Source of the DNA: Flaccisagitta enflata
Lineage: Eukaryota; Chaetognatha; Sagittoidea; Aphragmophora
NCBI GenBank assembly: GCA_965153355.1
Contig: OZ231126.1
Location: 45,632,001 to 45,696,000, forward strand
DNA length: 64,000 bases
Direction of reading: 5' to 3'
The notes beneath the pieces were generated by a model. That model worked only from the letters and a program-made list of their open reading frames with translations, made no database searches and had not been told where the DNA came from. Below, in pieces: positions 25,488 through 40,499 of the stretch. Made by a program: the position numbers and the translations under genes. How positions within the stretch are numbered: position 1 is the stretch's first letter; the number at the start of each line of letters is the position of its first letter.

Positions 25488-25876
25488 CTCTTTCGTTTCT
25501 CATATTTTTTTCTCATCTGAATTTTTTTTCCTCTCCCTATCATCATCTCAACGATTTCTATTGTTCTACCTTCAAACACTTTTTTCTCACTTTCATAAAA
25601 GCTGTCATCCTCATTTCCAGGACAGGAATGACTGAAGCTTAGACTTAATGGCTTTTACAGCAGGTTTGAGGCAAGATCCGACTCATGGATATCCCGATGA
25701 TGCGAAAGATGGGGACGTGCTTTTGCTGCTATTGCTACTAGTGCTAGAGTGCTACCGACGCGACGGTGATAGTTGTGATGATAATGAAAGGCCTCTAACC
25801 AATACGTTTTTCAGCTGTAATGCTTCATCAGGGTATGAAACGAAATACAAGATCGCAGATAATCTATGGCAAATGT

Positions 25877-26149
25877 AACAAGCCCGATCAGGCAACGATG
25901 CGTCCTGACTGTATTTCTGTGCGTAGCGACTTTGGCACTAGTTTTGGTTTGACTGACATGAAAAGACTTATTATCAGATCAAAAGAGGCTCTCAGAACAC
26001 TCTAATGAGTGATTGGCTTGATTCTAGACATCCTCGCGGCTGAAAAATGCCAAAAACTGCGATTTCCAAGGAGGCGTAACGGACGGACGGACGGACCGAC
26101 CGACCGACCGACGGACTGCCTCTGATAGAGATGCGAGGCTGCATCTAAA
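25877..26149 (-). mobile_element. C-type KHE
   Basis: The + strand starts AACAAGCCCGATCAGG with GATGCGTCC at 25897-25905. A (GGAC)/(CGAC) core lies at 26080-26114. The hairpin AGATGCGAGGCTGCATCT (26129-26146) is followed by AAAA. The left key matches C-type copies, while this copy's own hairpin has drifted. Confidence 0.75.
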
Positions 26150-26456
26150 AACATGGTCGAAATGGATCCACGATTAGCGACGATAATAAGTCATCTTGAT
26201 GGTCTCCTTGGTGGTGAAGAGAGGCAAAAAAGTTTTTTTGAAACAAAAAAAGCTCATTGGATTTTCTTTCTACCACGAGCAAAGTAAGACCTCAATTTGA
26301 GATACCTCGAGCCGGCGATAATTTGGATTGTTCACGTGAGTCCGATGTTCTCCAGCTCGATAACTGAACCCTTTCCCGTCTCACCGATGTAAGTACGTTA
26401 ACAATTGGCGCAGACACGTAAATATATGACGTTTTTTTAAGTTTGGCAAGGTCATA

Positions 26457-26488
<32 letters not shown>

Positions 26489-26495
26489 AATGATA

Positions 26496-26536
<41 letters not shown>

Positions 26537-26555
26537 ATGGATGATGATGGTGATA

Positions 26556-26628
<73 letters not shown>

Positions 26629-26635
26629 CCGGAGA

Positions 26636-26721
<86 letters not shown>
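26457..26721. repeat. (GAT)n then (CT)n
   Basis: About 170 bp of GAT triplets with AAT interruptions, then GACCGGAGACAT and 84 bp (CT). It heads unit 1 of the ~0.5 kb array. Confidence 0.94.
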
Positions 26722-26724
<3 letters not shown>

Positions 26725-27017
26725 CATAAGTAGGCGGATTTAATTCTCATTTGCATATTGTTGCAAAATTATCAATAATATTTCATAGAGAAAAGCTGGT
26801 TCGGATTTAAGTTTTACGGTAAATTCAGGATGTCCTAATTCAAATAATGGATGTCATCATTTAAAGATGATTCTTAGGCCTGAATGTTTGTCTCATATTC
26901 TAAATCAAAACGGTTTTGTTACAAAAATTCATCATAAAGCTTTCGAAAAATACTTACTCGCTTTCTCACCGAATGCATTCTTTGAGACTTTGACACTTCG
27001 TATGTCAAAGCTATATA

Positions 27018-27249
<232 letters not shown>

Positions 27250-27628
27250 TTTATTCTCATTTGCATATTGTTGCAAAAAGTATCAATGATAATTTATGGA
27301 GAAACACTGGTTCGGATTTAAGTCTTTTTGGTATATTCAATATATCCTCATTTGAATGATGGATACCATCATTTAAAGATGATTCTTAGGCTTGGATGTT
27401 CGACTCCTATTCTAAATCAACTAAATTGTGTAACGAAAATTCAATATAAATCTTGCGAAAAATACTTCAAAGTTAAAAAATAGAAGTCTTCGGATCGTTT
27501 CTGTACGACTAGTTTACTCGCTTTCTCACCGAAAGCTTTCTTTGAGGCTTTGACACATGTTTGTCAAAGTTAGTTGACGTTAATGATGATGATGGTGATG
27601 ATAATTATACTGATGACGATGATCAGTA

Positions 27629-27633
<5 letters not shown>

Positions 27634-27704
<71 letters not shown>
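27634..27704. repeat. (CT)n microsatellite
   Basis: A 71 bp run heading unit 3 of the array. Confidence 0.95.
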
Positions 27705-27707
<3 letters not shown>

Positions 27708-27852
27708 AATAATACACAGGCGGATTTCATTCTCATTTGCATATTGTTGCAAAATCATCAATGATGATTTATGGAAAAAAATTGGTTCGGTTTATTTTAG
27801 ATATCATGATTTAATTCTTCAACGACGGCATCTTTTGTATGGGCGATTATAT

Positions 27853-28080
27853 TCAAAAAACGAAATGAACATCACATATGAGGAAAACCATAAATGTAAT
27901 ATGACAAGAAGAGCCAAAAATTTTCGATTATTTTAACATAATCATGTTCACTTAGCAAAGTCTTTGTCAAGTCTTTGCCAAGTGAACATGATTATTCTAG
28001 AATAATCGAAAATTTTTGGCTCTTCTTGTCATATTACATGTATGGTTTTCCTCATATATGATGTTCATTTCGTTTTTTGA
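27853..28080. mobile_element. Palindromic element 1 in the array
   Basis: TCAAAAAACGAAATGAACAT at the left and its complement at the right (28061-28080) continue as arms of about 105 bp through to GCAAAG near 27960. The 228 bp element is almost all arm. Confidence 0.8.
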
Positions 28081-28090
28081 TCATGATTTA

Positions 28091-28667
28091 CAGTGGGGTT
28101 CGTGGAATAACAGCCTAAACTGGAGGAAGGTATTTAAGTGTCTTAATTTCATTTGACAAACTTGATATTTGAAATATAAGTTATTCACTTGATGCTTTTG
28201 TCCCTGAGTTTTTTGGTTGCTATAGAAACCAAAATTATTTTGAACATTTATAACAATAACTTGACAAATATTATCAGGGAACATTGCTCAATTAAATTTG
28301 TTACACTTTCCCAGTATGTCCTGTAAGAATATTTGTTTGGCCGTTGCAGGGGCATCACACCTAGCAACCGCTAAATGATGCTCCCTAGCAACGGCCAAAC
28401 GAGCAATATTCTTACAGGACATACTGTGGGAAAGTTGTAGCAAATTTAATTCTGAGCAATGTTCCCTGATAATATTTGTCAAAATATTGATATTCTAGTT
28501 GTTATAAATGTTTGAAAAAATAATTTTAGTTTCCATAGCAACCAAAGAACTCAGGGACAAAAGCATCAAGTGAACAACTTATATTTTAAATATCAAGTTT
28601 GTCAAATAAAATTAAGACACTTAAATACCTTCCTCCAGTTTAGGCTGTTATTCCACGAACCCCACTG
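28091..28667. mobile_element. Palindromic element 2 with TA flanks
   Basis: CAGTGGGGTTCGTGGAATAA starts the left arm and the right end is its complement. TA flanks both sides. The arms extend about 280 bp each and meet at GGCCGTTGCAGGGGCATC and CTAGCAACGGCC near 28340-28400. It is consistent with a Tc1/mariner-type foldback element and has no coding content. Confidence 0.85.
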
Positions 28668-28673
28668 TAAGTA

Positions 28674-28829
28674 CACTTTTTATTTTTTATAAGAACCTAG
28701 TTTATAAGAACATCAAGCCTTGAAAACGCTGAAAAATTAAGAACATTGTAGTTATTTTATTAGTAGCTATCTCTATCTCTTTTGAAGGCTTCAGAAAAAA
28801 AATGACGTTCTTATAAAAAATAAAAAGTG
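28674..28829. mobile_element. Palindromic element 3 with TA flanks
   Basis: CACTTTTTATTTTTTATAAG at the left and CTTATAAAAAATAAAAAGTG at the right are perfect inverted copies, flanked by TA. At 156 bp it is a typical MITE size. Confidence 0.82.
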
Positions 28830-29738
28830 TAATGGATGTCATCATTTAAAGATAATTCTTAGGCCTGAATGTTAGCCACATACCGGGACTGGGAAAAAGT
28901 GTTAAACTTTTGCGCTCAGCTGCTTCTCCTCACTGGTCTGGAATTTGTTTTCTTTTATCACGCTCCTCAATTTGGCTTTTTATTGGAAATAGGATAAAGT
29001 ATGGCAAAAACTCCATGAATGCGGTTGTGTTTCTATCTTATTTGGTAGTTTTTAGGTTACAAGTTCCTTCTTCAAGCAAAATTTATCTCTGGCAGCTTTT
29101 TTAAAGACTAAACGTCATGAAATGCTTCTGTATCTGTAAGGTTCTATCGCTTCCAGAAATCTAACATATTATAACATAGCAAGACGCAAAGCGAAACCCA
29201 ATCTTGCTTTTTACAACTTTTTAGAAGGTTTTTTTTTTCAATAGCTGGTCATTACATTGGTCGGTCTGTCCGCTGGTGCGTTCATACATTACATTAGCTC
29301 CGAATTGCTATTTTTGATGTTGTGAATGAAAAATAAAATTGTGTTCATGGAACTCTGATTTGACCCTAAGACCAGAAATTAACAACCGCATTTGTGGAGT
29401 TCTCCATTGTATTTCCACCAAAAACCGAGGGTGTTATAGTACCATGTTTGAGGTTTTTGTGTCAAAATTTCATTGGTCTGAGACTCTTAGTGGACACGGC
29501 GATGGTGATGAGGAAGAGCAGTAATGGACTTAGTATTTGTGTTAACTAGTCTACGTCATTGACGCTGATAACTGGCATAATGTAAACCTATTTCGTTAGA
29601 TATTGTTAAAAGCCTCAAAAGGTGTTGATATGTTCATCGTTGGTGTCCACTTTTACAGAGTCGGCGTTGTTGTTGACTTCGACTTTCTCCTTTTGGTGTC
29701 GGTGACGTCCTTCTGGCCATCGTTGAGATCAGAAAGTG

Positions 29739-29906
29739 ATGAGAGTTATTCTTGGTTACGATATCGACAGCATTTGCGGCGGCGGTGGTAACGGTGGTGG
29801 TGGTGGCAGCGGTGGCAGCGGTGGTGGCGGTGGCACGGGTGGTGGCGGTGGTGGCGGCTACGGCGGCGGGTTTGACAGCGGCTTTTCCTCTCTCTTATCA
29901 TTTTGA
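29739..29906 (+). CDS. Possible glycine-rich micro-ORF (55 codons)
   Basis: ATG at 29739 opens MRVILGYDIDSIC, then about 30 residues of nearly pure Gly with Asn, Ser, Thr and Tyr (ending GGYGGGFDSGF), then SSLLSF and stop. Gly-rich runs of this kind occur in RNA-binding and structural proteins. Equally, this is a (GGT)n repeat that happens to be open. No splice sites, promoter or homologue can be argued. Confidence 0.15.
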   Translation: MRVILGYDIDSICGGGGNGGGGGSGGSGGGGGTGGGGGGGYGGGFDSGFSSLLSF

Positions 29907-30002
29907 TTTCACTTTTCTCCTGTCTTCTTCCTACTTCGCCTGTCCAATGTCCAAACAGGTTTATATCGCGCCTCTACAGCACCAAAATTTCTATCTCTCT
30001 GT

Positions 30003-30003
30003 T

Positions 30004-30052
<49 letters not shown>
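30003..30052. repeat. (CTGT)n then (CT)n
   Basis: Five CTGT-type units, then about 30 bp (CT). Confidence 0.92.
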
Positions 30053-30055
<3 letters not shown>

Positions 30056-30713
30056 TTCATATATCAGTATGTAATATAATCCTATTTCCTGTCCACACGC
30101 TTACATCGGACAATGACCATGAATGACGGGCTGATGACATCGATGACGGCGATGACGGCGACGTTGGTAACGATGATGATGATGATGACATCGATAAAAA
30201 TGGGTGACGATCGATGACGTGGTTTAATCGGATTTATCAGAAGCTTTTTGGGATGCCTACCTCAATGTCCATATCCCCGGCCACCATGTTCCAACCCGTT
30301 GAGTTTTTTTTCTGAGCCGGAAGCACCGTTAGTTTTATACCATGGGCGGAAAAGTTAAGCATATAAGAATATGGGGGGGGGGGGGATAATAAGTATTTAT
30401 CCTCTTTAAAATATCCCAAAAAATTGTTCCGTTATTAAACTTGTCTTCTTTACTGTCACCTAAACCTACTCAATCTAAAACCCTACTCCCACAGCAAGGC
30501 TCACGCAGCCTTCATGTCCACAGCAACGCAATATGGTTTCTCTCTTCTGCATCTTCTTGCTACGTATCACCTATCTCTCTCCTCGGTCGATAATAACGTA
30601 CTCTCATGGCCTAGCTTCCTTTCCTTTCTTTCACACCTACCTCTCCACTAAGTTGCTTTTAAATGACGACTCTCCGTGGTTCATCTCCCTCTTTCTTCTT
30701 AGGACGGAAAATT

Positions 30714-31241
30714 CATGAAGGAAAATGAAATGTTTCACCATACTTTTTGCATTATCATCAGGGCCACAATGAAGCAGGAATGCCTTTAATGGACAGATTG
30801 TCTCTGAAGACACTTGGTGCATACATTTTTATAATTCTTTGACTTAAAATGTAATTTGAACTATGCGATTCACATGAAAACAAGCATGAAAATGATGGGT
30901 TTTTTTTTTTTTATTTCTGCTTACACTTTATTTCATTTTTTGAGGTCGAAATTCTAAGATAGCCAAACACAAGTAAATTATGCATTTTGAAAAACATAGA
31001 TCTGTCTGTAATCTATTTGGGAAGAGTTCTTTGTTTTGTTTTCTTTTTTTTTTTTTTTAATTTTTAGTCGGGGACACGCGACTCTACACCTTGCCGTGTC
31101 GGTCCGTCGGTCCGTCAGTCCCATAACCTTTCCAAATTGCAAGCGGTTTTTTGCATTACCGCCCCTGCCAAACCGTCCGCGACTGTCCTGCCGTGTATCC
31201 GGCCTTGTTTCATTTCCTATGCGAATTTAGAATTTCGACCA
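30714..31241 (+). repeat. Dispersed repeat Q, copy 1 (interrupted)
   Basis: TTTCACCATACTTTTTGCAT through ACCAGCCCCCTGTCAG matches 56586-56958 at moderate identity. A KHE copy (31066-31209) interrupts it in a T run. Confidence 0.82.
31066..31209 (+). mobile_element. KHE copy inserted in a dispersed repeat
   Basis: Hairpin AGTCGGGGACACGCGACT is at 31066-31083, the inverted key GTCCGCGACT at 31175-31184, and the end is CCGGCCTTGTT. It interrupts a repeat whose second copy (56586-56958) lacks it, which gives a natural empty site. Confidence 0.86.
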
Positions 31242-31346
31242 GCCCCCTGTCAGCGCTCACCTATCTCTCTCCTGAGTCAGTATTGATTACTAGCTTCTAC
31301 CGAAATGACAATAAACAATAAAATCAGAATTCTACAAGTAGTTCTT

Positions 31347-31878
31347 GTTGTGGGGCTGTCTTGGGCTTCTAATGACATCAATTTCAGTTTGAAAATTTTG
31401 CATCTTGCTGGCCGCGCCTTACCTTGAAATTTCCTTTAGCCTATAGGAAACCAAAAAATACAAATTACTAAAATCCCATTTTTGACTGCATATTTGAAAT
31501 CTGCATGAAAAACTGATAATTGAAAGTGCTCTCCTTTTTTCAAAATTCCTTCGGGATCATAGTCAAAATTCATCTTAAAGATATGACAAAAAGGTAAGTT
31601 CGGCGATTTTACAAAGAAATAAAAGAGAAAGGTAAGTTTTGCAAACTTTGACGCTTATTTTGAGCACCTTCTAGTTGGAATATTGAAAAAAGGAAAGCAC
31701 TTTCAATTAACAGTTTTTTCTGCAGATTTCAAATCTGCCGTCAAAACAGATATTTAAGCACTTTGAAATTTTTGGTTCCCCATAGAGGTAGGTTTTACCA
31801 AGGGTGAGACGCGGAAAGCTTAAAGTAGGATTTGAGTAGCAAAACTGATCTTAACAGGAGCTCAAGACAACCCCACAG
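31347..31878. mobile_element. Imperfect palindromic element
   Basis: TTGTGGGGCTGTCTTGGGCT at the left and CTCAAGACAACCCCACAGCA at the right are inverted. Inside, GAAAGTGCTCTCCTTTTTTC and AAAAGGAAAGCACTTTC also pair. It is about 530 bp, degenerate, and without a clear target duplication. Confidence 0.7.

Positions 31879-33430
<1,552 letters not shown>

Positions 33431-33486
<56 letters not shown>
33431..33486. repeat. (GA)n microsatellite
   Basis: A 56 bp run. Confidence 0.95.
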
Positions 33487-33489
<3 letters not shown>

Positions 33490-33580
33490 TGAATGAAAAG
33501 AGGAGGAGGAGCAGGCGCAAATTAAGTAAGAGTGCAAGTAACACAGGAATAATCAAAGGATCAAAAAATAATCTCTCTAA

Positions 33581-33751
33581 CCCGTTATGTCCATCGGTCG
33601 GTCGGTCGGTCCATCGGTCGCTGTTAGCTTTTCTGACGCTCATGGGCGATTTTACCATGACTGCTCCTGCCCAAATGCTTGTGTTAGCCTTTGTTTTCAC
33701 TGCCCCTGCTCACCCGCACGCGACTTTGGTAGCCGTGTATCCGGCCTAGTT
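33581..33751 (+). mobile_element. KHE copy lacking its hairpin
   Basis: The copy starts at CCCGTTATGTCC with a CGGT core. It keeps TGCTCCTGCCCAAATG, the key GCACGCGACT (33716-33725) and the end CCGGCCTAGTT. Confidence 0.75.
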
Positions 33752-34063
33752 TTATTAACATTCAGAAATTCAGAAAACGGTTCATGGTTCACGGTTCTTT
33801 ATAAAATGTTTCTTTGACAAAATGCGAACTAAGTACTTGATTTATGACAAGGTTAAGCATTAAAGACTTTTTGTTTGCTTCATAAGAAGACATTTCAGTA
33901 GCTAGTTAGATTTTCATTGAACTAGTCAGAAGTCAAGCTAAAAGTATAATTTAAAAAAACCTTATTTTTAGTTGGCTTTAATACTTTTTAGCATGATGGT
34001 ATAATGCCAATGGGCAATGGTCATTGACATGACCATCGGTCAAAGGCATAAACAATCGTTCCA

Positions 34064-34840
34064 AAGTGGACTACCGCCTTTTCGTCACCTGATGTAACGA
34101 CATTTCAGATTTAACATCCAGGTTTCTATGGTCCCAAATTTTTGCAGGCTTTTGTAATGTTGATTTTACCTGATTTAGCGACACTGGATATAACAGCCAA
34201 ACCTGGTTTAAAGTCGCTATTTTTGGGTCCCTTGAAATTTTTTTTCCCTGATTCAGTGACATTGACATCTTGATTTAGTTATGTGTTTTTTTACATTGAA
34301 TTTTCATTGAAGCTTTCATACATAATAAAATTAAAGAAAAATATTTCAACATAAACTGAAACTTTAAACAAAAAAGTGAACAAGATAGCAGCTAAAAAAT
34401 GAAAAAAACTATGAGCAAAAAGAATGAAATATCATTTGTAGATAAACTTTTTATTGAATCGAAATCGGCTATTCTTTAACAATATTTTCATCCCACAAAT
34501 CTTATATCTATCTTTTACATAACATTGTGAGTTGTTACAAAGCTACATTTATCTGCCTGTTTTCTTTTTTTTTTTTTTTTCTTTCTGTCTGTCTGTATAT
34601 CTGTTAGGCATTCTGTTTGTCTTTAGCTCTGAGCCTCTGACTGTCGTAATGTCTGTTGAGCATTTGCACAAATACTTGAATACTAACTATGATAATCAAT
34701 TAGACACTGATGCTAGCGTTTATTGCCTATGAAACAGTTTAGATCAATGAAAGAAAATTATAAATTCGATTTAAAAACTTTCGGATTCAACGACCAAAAA
34801 TCCCTAGTCCCTTCAAGGTCGTTAAATCGGGTTCCCACTA
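34064..34840. mobile_element. Pogo/mariner-like non-autonomous element
   Basis: The left end AAGTGGACTACCGCCTTTTC and right end CAAGGTCGTTAAATCGGG then TTCCCACT resemble those of 61405-61817. Motifs such as CTGATTTAGCGACA recur inside. No ORF is seen. Confidence 0.55.
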
Positions 34841-35149
34841 AACTTCCTAAATCATCGTTGGTTGAGCACATGACGACGATATTTCAATTATAAAATGCGT
34901 GGGAGAATCGAAAAAAATTATCATTTATTACAAAATGATCGTTTGAAACACCAAAAGGTGACGATAACGCCAACAATGGAACGAGTTGGCGGTCAGTCTT
35001 GATATCTCACCCTGAGGCCATGGCACCCTCGATTTAAAAGGTCATTTTGCTGTAAGGAAAGAAATGGTTGTCAAGGTCCGGACAACGTCATCGCTTTGAA
35101 TGCAACCACAGTGACTTGGGAAGAGAAGGCGCTATCACGGTTTGGCAAG

Positions 35150-35152
<3 letters not shown>

Positions 35153-35201
<49 letters not shown>
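35153..35201. repeat. (GA)n microsatellite
   Basis: A 49 bp run followed by degenerate GACA repeats. Confidence 0.95.
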
Positions 35202-35203
<2 letters not shown>

Positions 35204-35561
35204 GCAGACGGGCAAACAGAATAAACGACAGACAGGCAGACAAACAAACACAAACAGAAATATGCTCTCCATGCAGTTATGCAGACAGAAAAAGGGAACC
35301 AAGGACAGACACAAAAGCAACGAGAGACAGAGGAAGAGATAGAATCGGAGAAAAGAAGAAAGGGCAGAATTGCGAATGGAGAAACAAAGATGAGTACAAA
35401 GAGACGGACAAAGGCGACAAGAGAAATGCAGCGACTCTTGCGGTTAGATAAAACGCTGGCCCGTTGCTAAGCGATTCCCCTTCACAACTGATAACTCTGT
35501 AAGATTTCATGCGTGGAAATTCGATGAAATCATCAAAGTTGTAGTCAAATGTAAAAGAAAT

Positions 35562-35697
35562 GAGGCCGGATACACGGCAATCCAGTCGCGGACGGTTGAG
35601 CAGGAGCAACCGGACGAAATTCAAAAATGTTATAGAGGGACCAACCGACGGACAGACCGACCGAAACCTTAAGGTGTAGAGTCGCGTGTCCGCGACT
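35562..35697 (-). mobile_element. KHE copy, key AGTCGCGGAC
   Basis: On the + strand AGGCCGGATACACGGC leads to the key AGTCGCGGAC (35584-35593). A short (GACC)n core follows and the hairpin AGTCGCGTGTCCGCGACT (35680-35697) is followed by AAAAA. The key pairs perfectly with the hairpin arm. Confidence 0.84.
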
Positions 35698-36113
35698 AAA
35701 AAATTGAAACTCGTCATTTATAGTACTGATGACTGAAAGATGCGACACTTCTTTTTCCTATTGGCCTGTAAAAAAAATCACCCAAGGTTCTCAATTTATC
35801 GCAACAAACAAGTGAATAGTGATCTCTAATTAGCTTCTGGACAATGAATTATCAAAAGCCATTTTCATTTTCCAAAGCGCCCGGGTGCTACTTAAAGTAT
35901 AAAACGCTATTGATGAAGACAAATATTCATCATTATCGCGTCATTAAAAAAAAAAACAAAAAACAGTGAACAAAACTCATATGTCGAAATTTATGAAACG
36001 CTAAACTTCGTTTTTCTCTCGTGTCGCCTGACTGTCCTAGACTATCTCGTTCGGAGGATCTCTATTTCACTGCAGATCTACGTAATACGCATCATTGGCA
36101 TCCACCTCTTTTT

Positions 36114-37495
<1,382 letters not shown>

Positions 37496-38161
37496 AATCC
37501 AATCCTGTTTTATTAGATTCTTAAATGAGAAAAGCGATTACCACGTCCATGCCTCTGTCTCTGTCTCTGTTTCATTCTCATTTCCCCCCCCCCCCTCTCT
37601 CTCTCTCTCCTTTTTTTATACCAACGAACCTTTTGATTCTTCCTTTAATTGTTTAATTGTCCACGAGATGTCGTGACAAATCGAACGACAAAAAAGGAAC
37701 GAAACAAAAGAACAAAAACAGAACTGCAAACAAAAAGATCATTGAGAGGATTGAAAAAAGATCCCCCTCGAGAGTTTTCTCCAGGAATAACAAGAACGAG
37801 GAGTAGAAAATGGAGCCTTCATTTGCGTAGGAAAGAGAAGGAGAAAGGATTTGAAAGCCGTTAACATTCAGTCGTGTAGGGTTTGGACAGTGGCTGGGAC
37901 TGCTGTTGGGTGAGGGTGGGAAAAGTTGGAGCTGGGACATAGATTAAATAAGGAGGGGGGAGGTTGGGGCTGAGACCTTGGTTGGGTAAGGGTGGGAACG
38001 GTTGGGGCCGGAACCGCGATTGGGTAAGGGTGGGAAAGGTTGGGGCTGGGACCGTGGTTGGGTTGAAGTAGAGGTTGCAAGCATGTTTAGGCTGGATCAT
38101 TGTTTGCTTGGATCAGTGGCTCTGCTTAGGCTGGGGTTGCTCTTTAGTACAGCCCACAAAT

Positions 38162-38245
38162 CGCTCTATTCGAATAAGAAGAAGAAGAAGAAGAAAAAGA
38201 AGATTAAAAAAAGAAGAAAAAAAAAAGAAAAAGAAGAAGAAGCGT
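38162..38245. repeat. (GAA)n purine tract
   Basis: GAA and AAAAG repeats, all purine on +. Confidence 0.88.
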
Positions 38246-38513
38246 ATTCATTCGAAAACATCTCTCCAATCGATTCCATCGCTACCCTACCTCCTACTCT
38301 CTCCATATCTCAACCTCATTTATGTCACCCCCCACCACCTTGTACCCCTCTATTCCACCGCCCTCAAACCCTGCCACTTGTGCGTTTCTAATTTAGCCAT
38401 TTGTGAATAACTCTCTGAGTCTATTGGTTGACCGATTGCCCGAGAGCAAATCGGTCACAAACAACAATAGGATCCACCCTTAACAATGAACTACGGGCAA
38501 CAATGAGAATGAG

Positions 38514-38630
<117 letters not shown>

Positions 38631-38772
38631 GGGGGGGAATCAGAGGAGGAAGGAAAGAATGTTATGGGACATAAAGGAAGGACGTAGTAAGGTTTCTAGT
38701 TTCTAATACAAAAATTACCATGAAATTCATAGCTGAAATCGATTCAATCTAAACACAGAATCATTTGTTTTT

Positions 38773-38927
38773 AGTTGCGGACACGCAACTCTATAAGAGG
38801 CTTTGTCCGTCCGTCCGTTGGTTGGTCGGTCCGTCCGTCCGTAACCATCGAGTCGAAAAGTGGGAAAACGCGCATTTCCGCCCCTGCCCACCCGTCCGCA
38901 ACTGATGGCCGTGTATCCGGCCTTGTT
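38773..38927 (+). mobile_element. KHE copy, key AGTTGCGGAC
   Basis: Hairpin AGTTGCGGACACGCAACT lies at 38773-38790, then CTCTATAAGAGG, (CCGT)n and AAAACGCGCATTT. The inverted key GTCCGCAACT is at 38894-38903 and the end is CCGGCCTTGTT. This is an intact B-type reference copy. Confidence 0.87.
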
Positions 38928-39286
38928 TATCCTTATTTTAGCAATATAAACCTATAACAAATCAAATTAGTTCCTTGAAATCCGTTATTGCGAGGGGTTC
39001 AACTCTTTTTAACCGGGCTCCCATTTACAAGCTGTCTACAAACTGACTTCACGCACTTAGCAATCATAAAATTCTTTGGACGTTCCGCTTAGGCGTAGCC
39101 CGCTCTGTTTTGTATAGCCAAAAAGTGTAACAATCCACCACGTTTCGGAGTAAATAGTTGTTTTCACTCATTCATTCAACTGAATTTTTTTCTATACTGC
39201 AAGGAACTTTTACAAGCGTCTGTACGCTTGCGAATAGTCCCCGCATGCCGCAACCTGTTTGTTTTGAAAATGAAACGATTCTTTTT

Positions 39287-39404
39287 AGGTGCGACAAAGC
39301 ACCTCTATAACTGGCTGTGTCCGTTGGTTGGTCGGTTGGTCGGTTGGTAACGCATTCGTTCGACGATCCACACCGTCGCACCTATTGGCCTACTTGGCCT
39401 TGTT
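39287..39404 (+). mobile_element. Short KHE with a distinct key AGGTGCGAC
   Basis: Hairpin AGGTGCGACAAAGCACCT (39287-39304) follows TTTTT. A (GGTT)/(GGTC) core, the inverted key GTCGCACCT (39375-39383) and TTGGCCTTGTT follow. At 118 bp it is the most compact full copy. Its key differs from A, B and C types yet still pairs perfectly. Confidence 0.84.
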
Positions 39405-40392
39405 TTATGGGAGAATTGATTTGGTCAAGAAATCAAGATATGAAAATATAACAAAGCCCAATGTCAATGGACGTTAGTCTCCTTGTTGTGAACTTCTTAT
39501 TCAGTTTCATGATTGACTTTTAGCATTAATAGATTCTTGCATGGTCTCAATTAAAGCAGGACAGCGAGTAGAATTTTGTAAGCAGTATTGCTTGAACCCT
39601 TTGGTACAGTAATATCATTCCTTCCATTGTATTACATGAACAAGAATGGATTTTTGCTAAGTAAGTTTTGCAGGGGTGTATATTCTTGAGTGGCTTTTGA
39701 TCTTTTCCCCCCCCCCCTGCCTTTGATTTTCTTCCCCGCGACGCGTCGCATCGCATTTTTATATCCATGATTTTCTTCCCCATATAACAATAAAACTATG
39801 TGGTTATGGTTTAAATAGTGTTAAATTGTGTTTTACTAATTGAGTTTTATGATTTGGTACTGTAAAAAGTTATATTTTCCCCAAATTTCCTTTTTTTCTC
39901 TTTTTTCCCCCTTTGATTTCCTTCCCCATCTCCAGACCCTTTGATTTTTTCCCCCCCCACCGGGGGGGGGGGGAAAACTCAAGAATATACAGGCCTGAAG
40001 TTTTGCTAAATGGAAAACTAGAAATGATGCGCGTAGTAACTATTCAGTGAGGGCTTACAAGGCCCTCTCTCATATTTTTCAGTTTGGGTATGTTGAGGGA
40101 TATTGTTCCACCTATCATAGCTGCATGAAACCAGGCGTAACACTCTTTTCATGGCATGACATGAAACCCCCTCCCCCAACAGAACATCATGATGACAGAA
40201 AACCTGGTTCAGTACCGCATGATCATGATATGTCCAAGATATGTAGATGACATGAGACGTTTTAGTTAAGTATGGTACATGATAACGACATGAAACCTAG
40301 CGCAGTGTCACGTGATCTTGACGTGAAGCTTCTCGATGCATCACATGATTACTTCGTGTCACGCGCAAAATCGATACGCCCAACAACAGATA

Positions 40393-40499
<107 letters not shown>

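Larger units (their letters stand above)
28871..30713. other. Unique DNA with a (GGT)n stretch
   Basis: Apart from the Gly-rich micro-ORF and a GATGAC-rich region (30130-30200), nothing is recognised. Confidence 0.5.
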
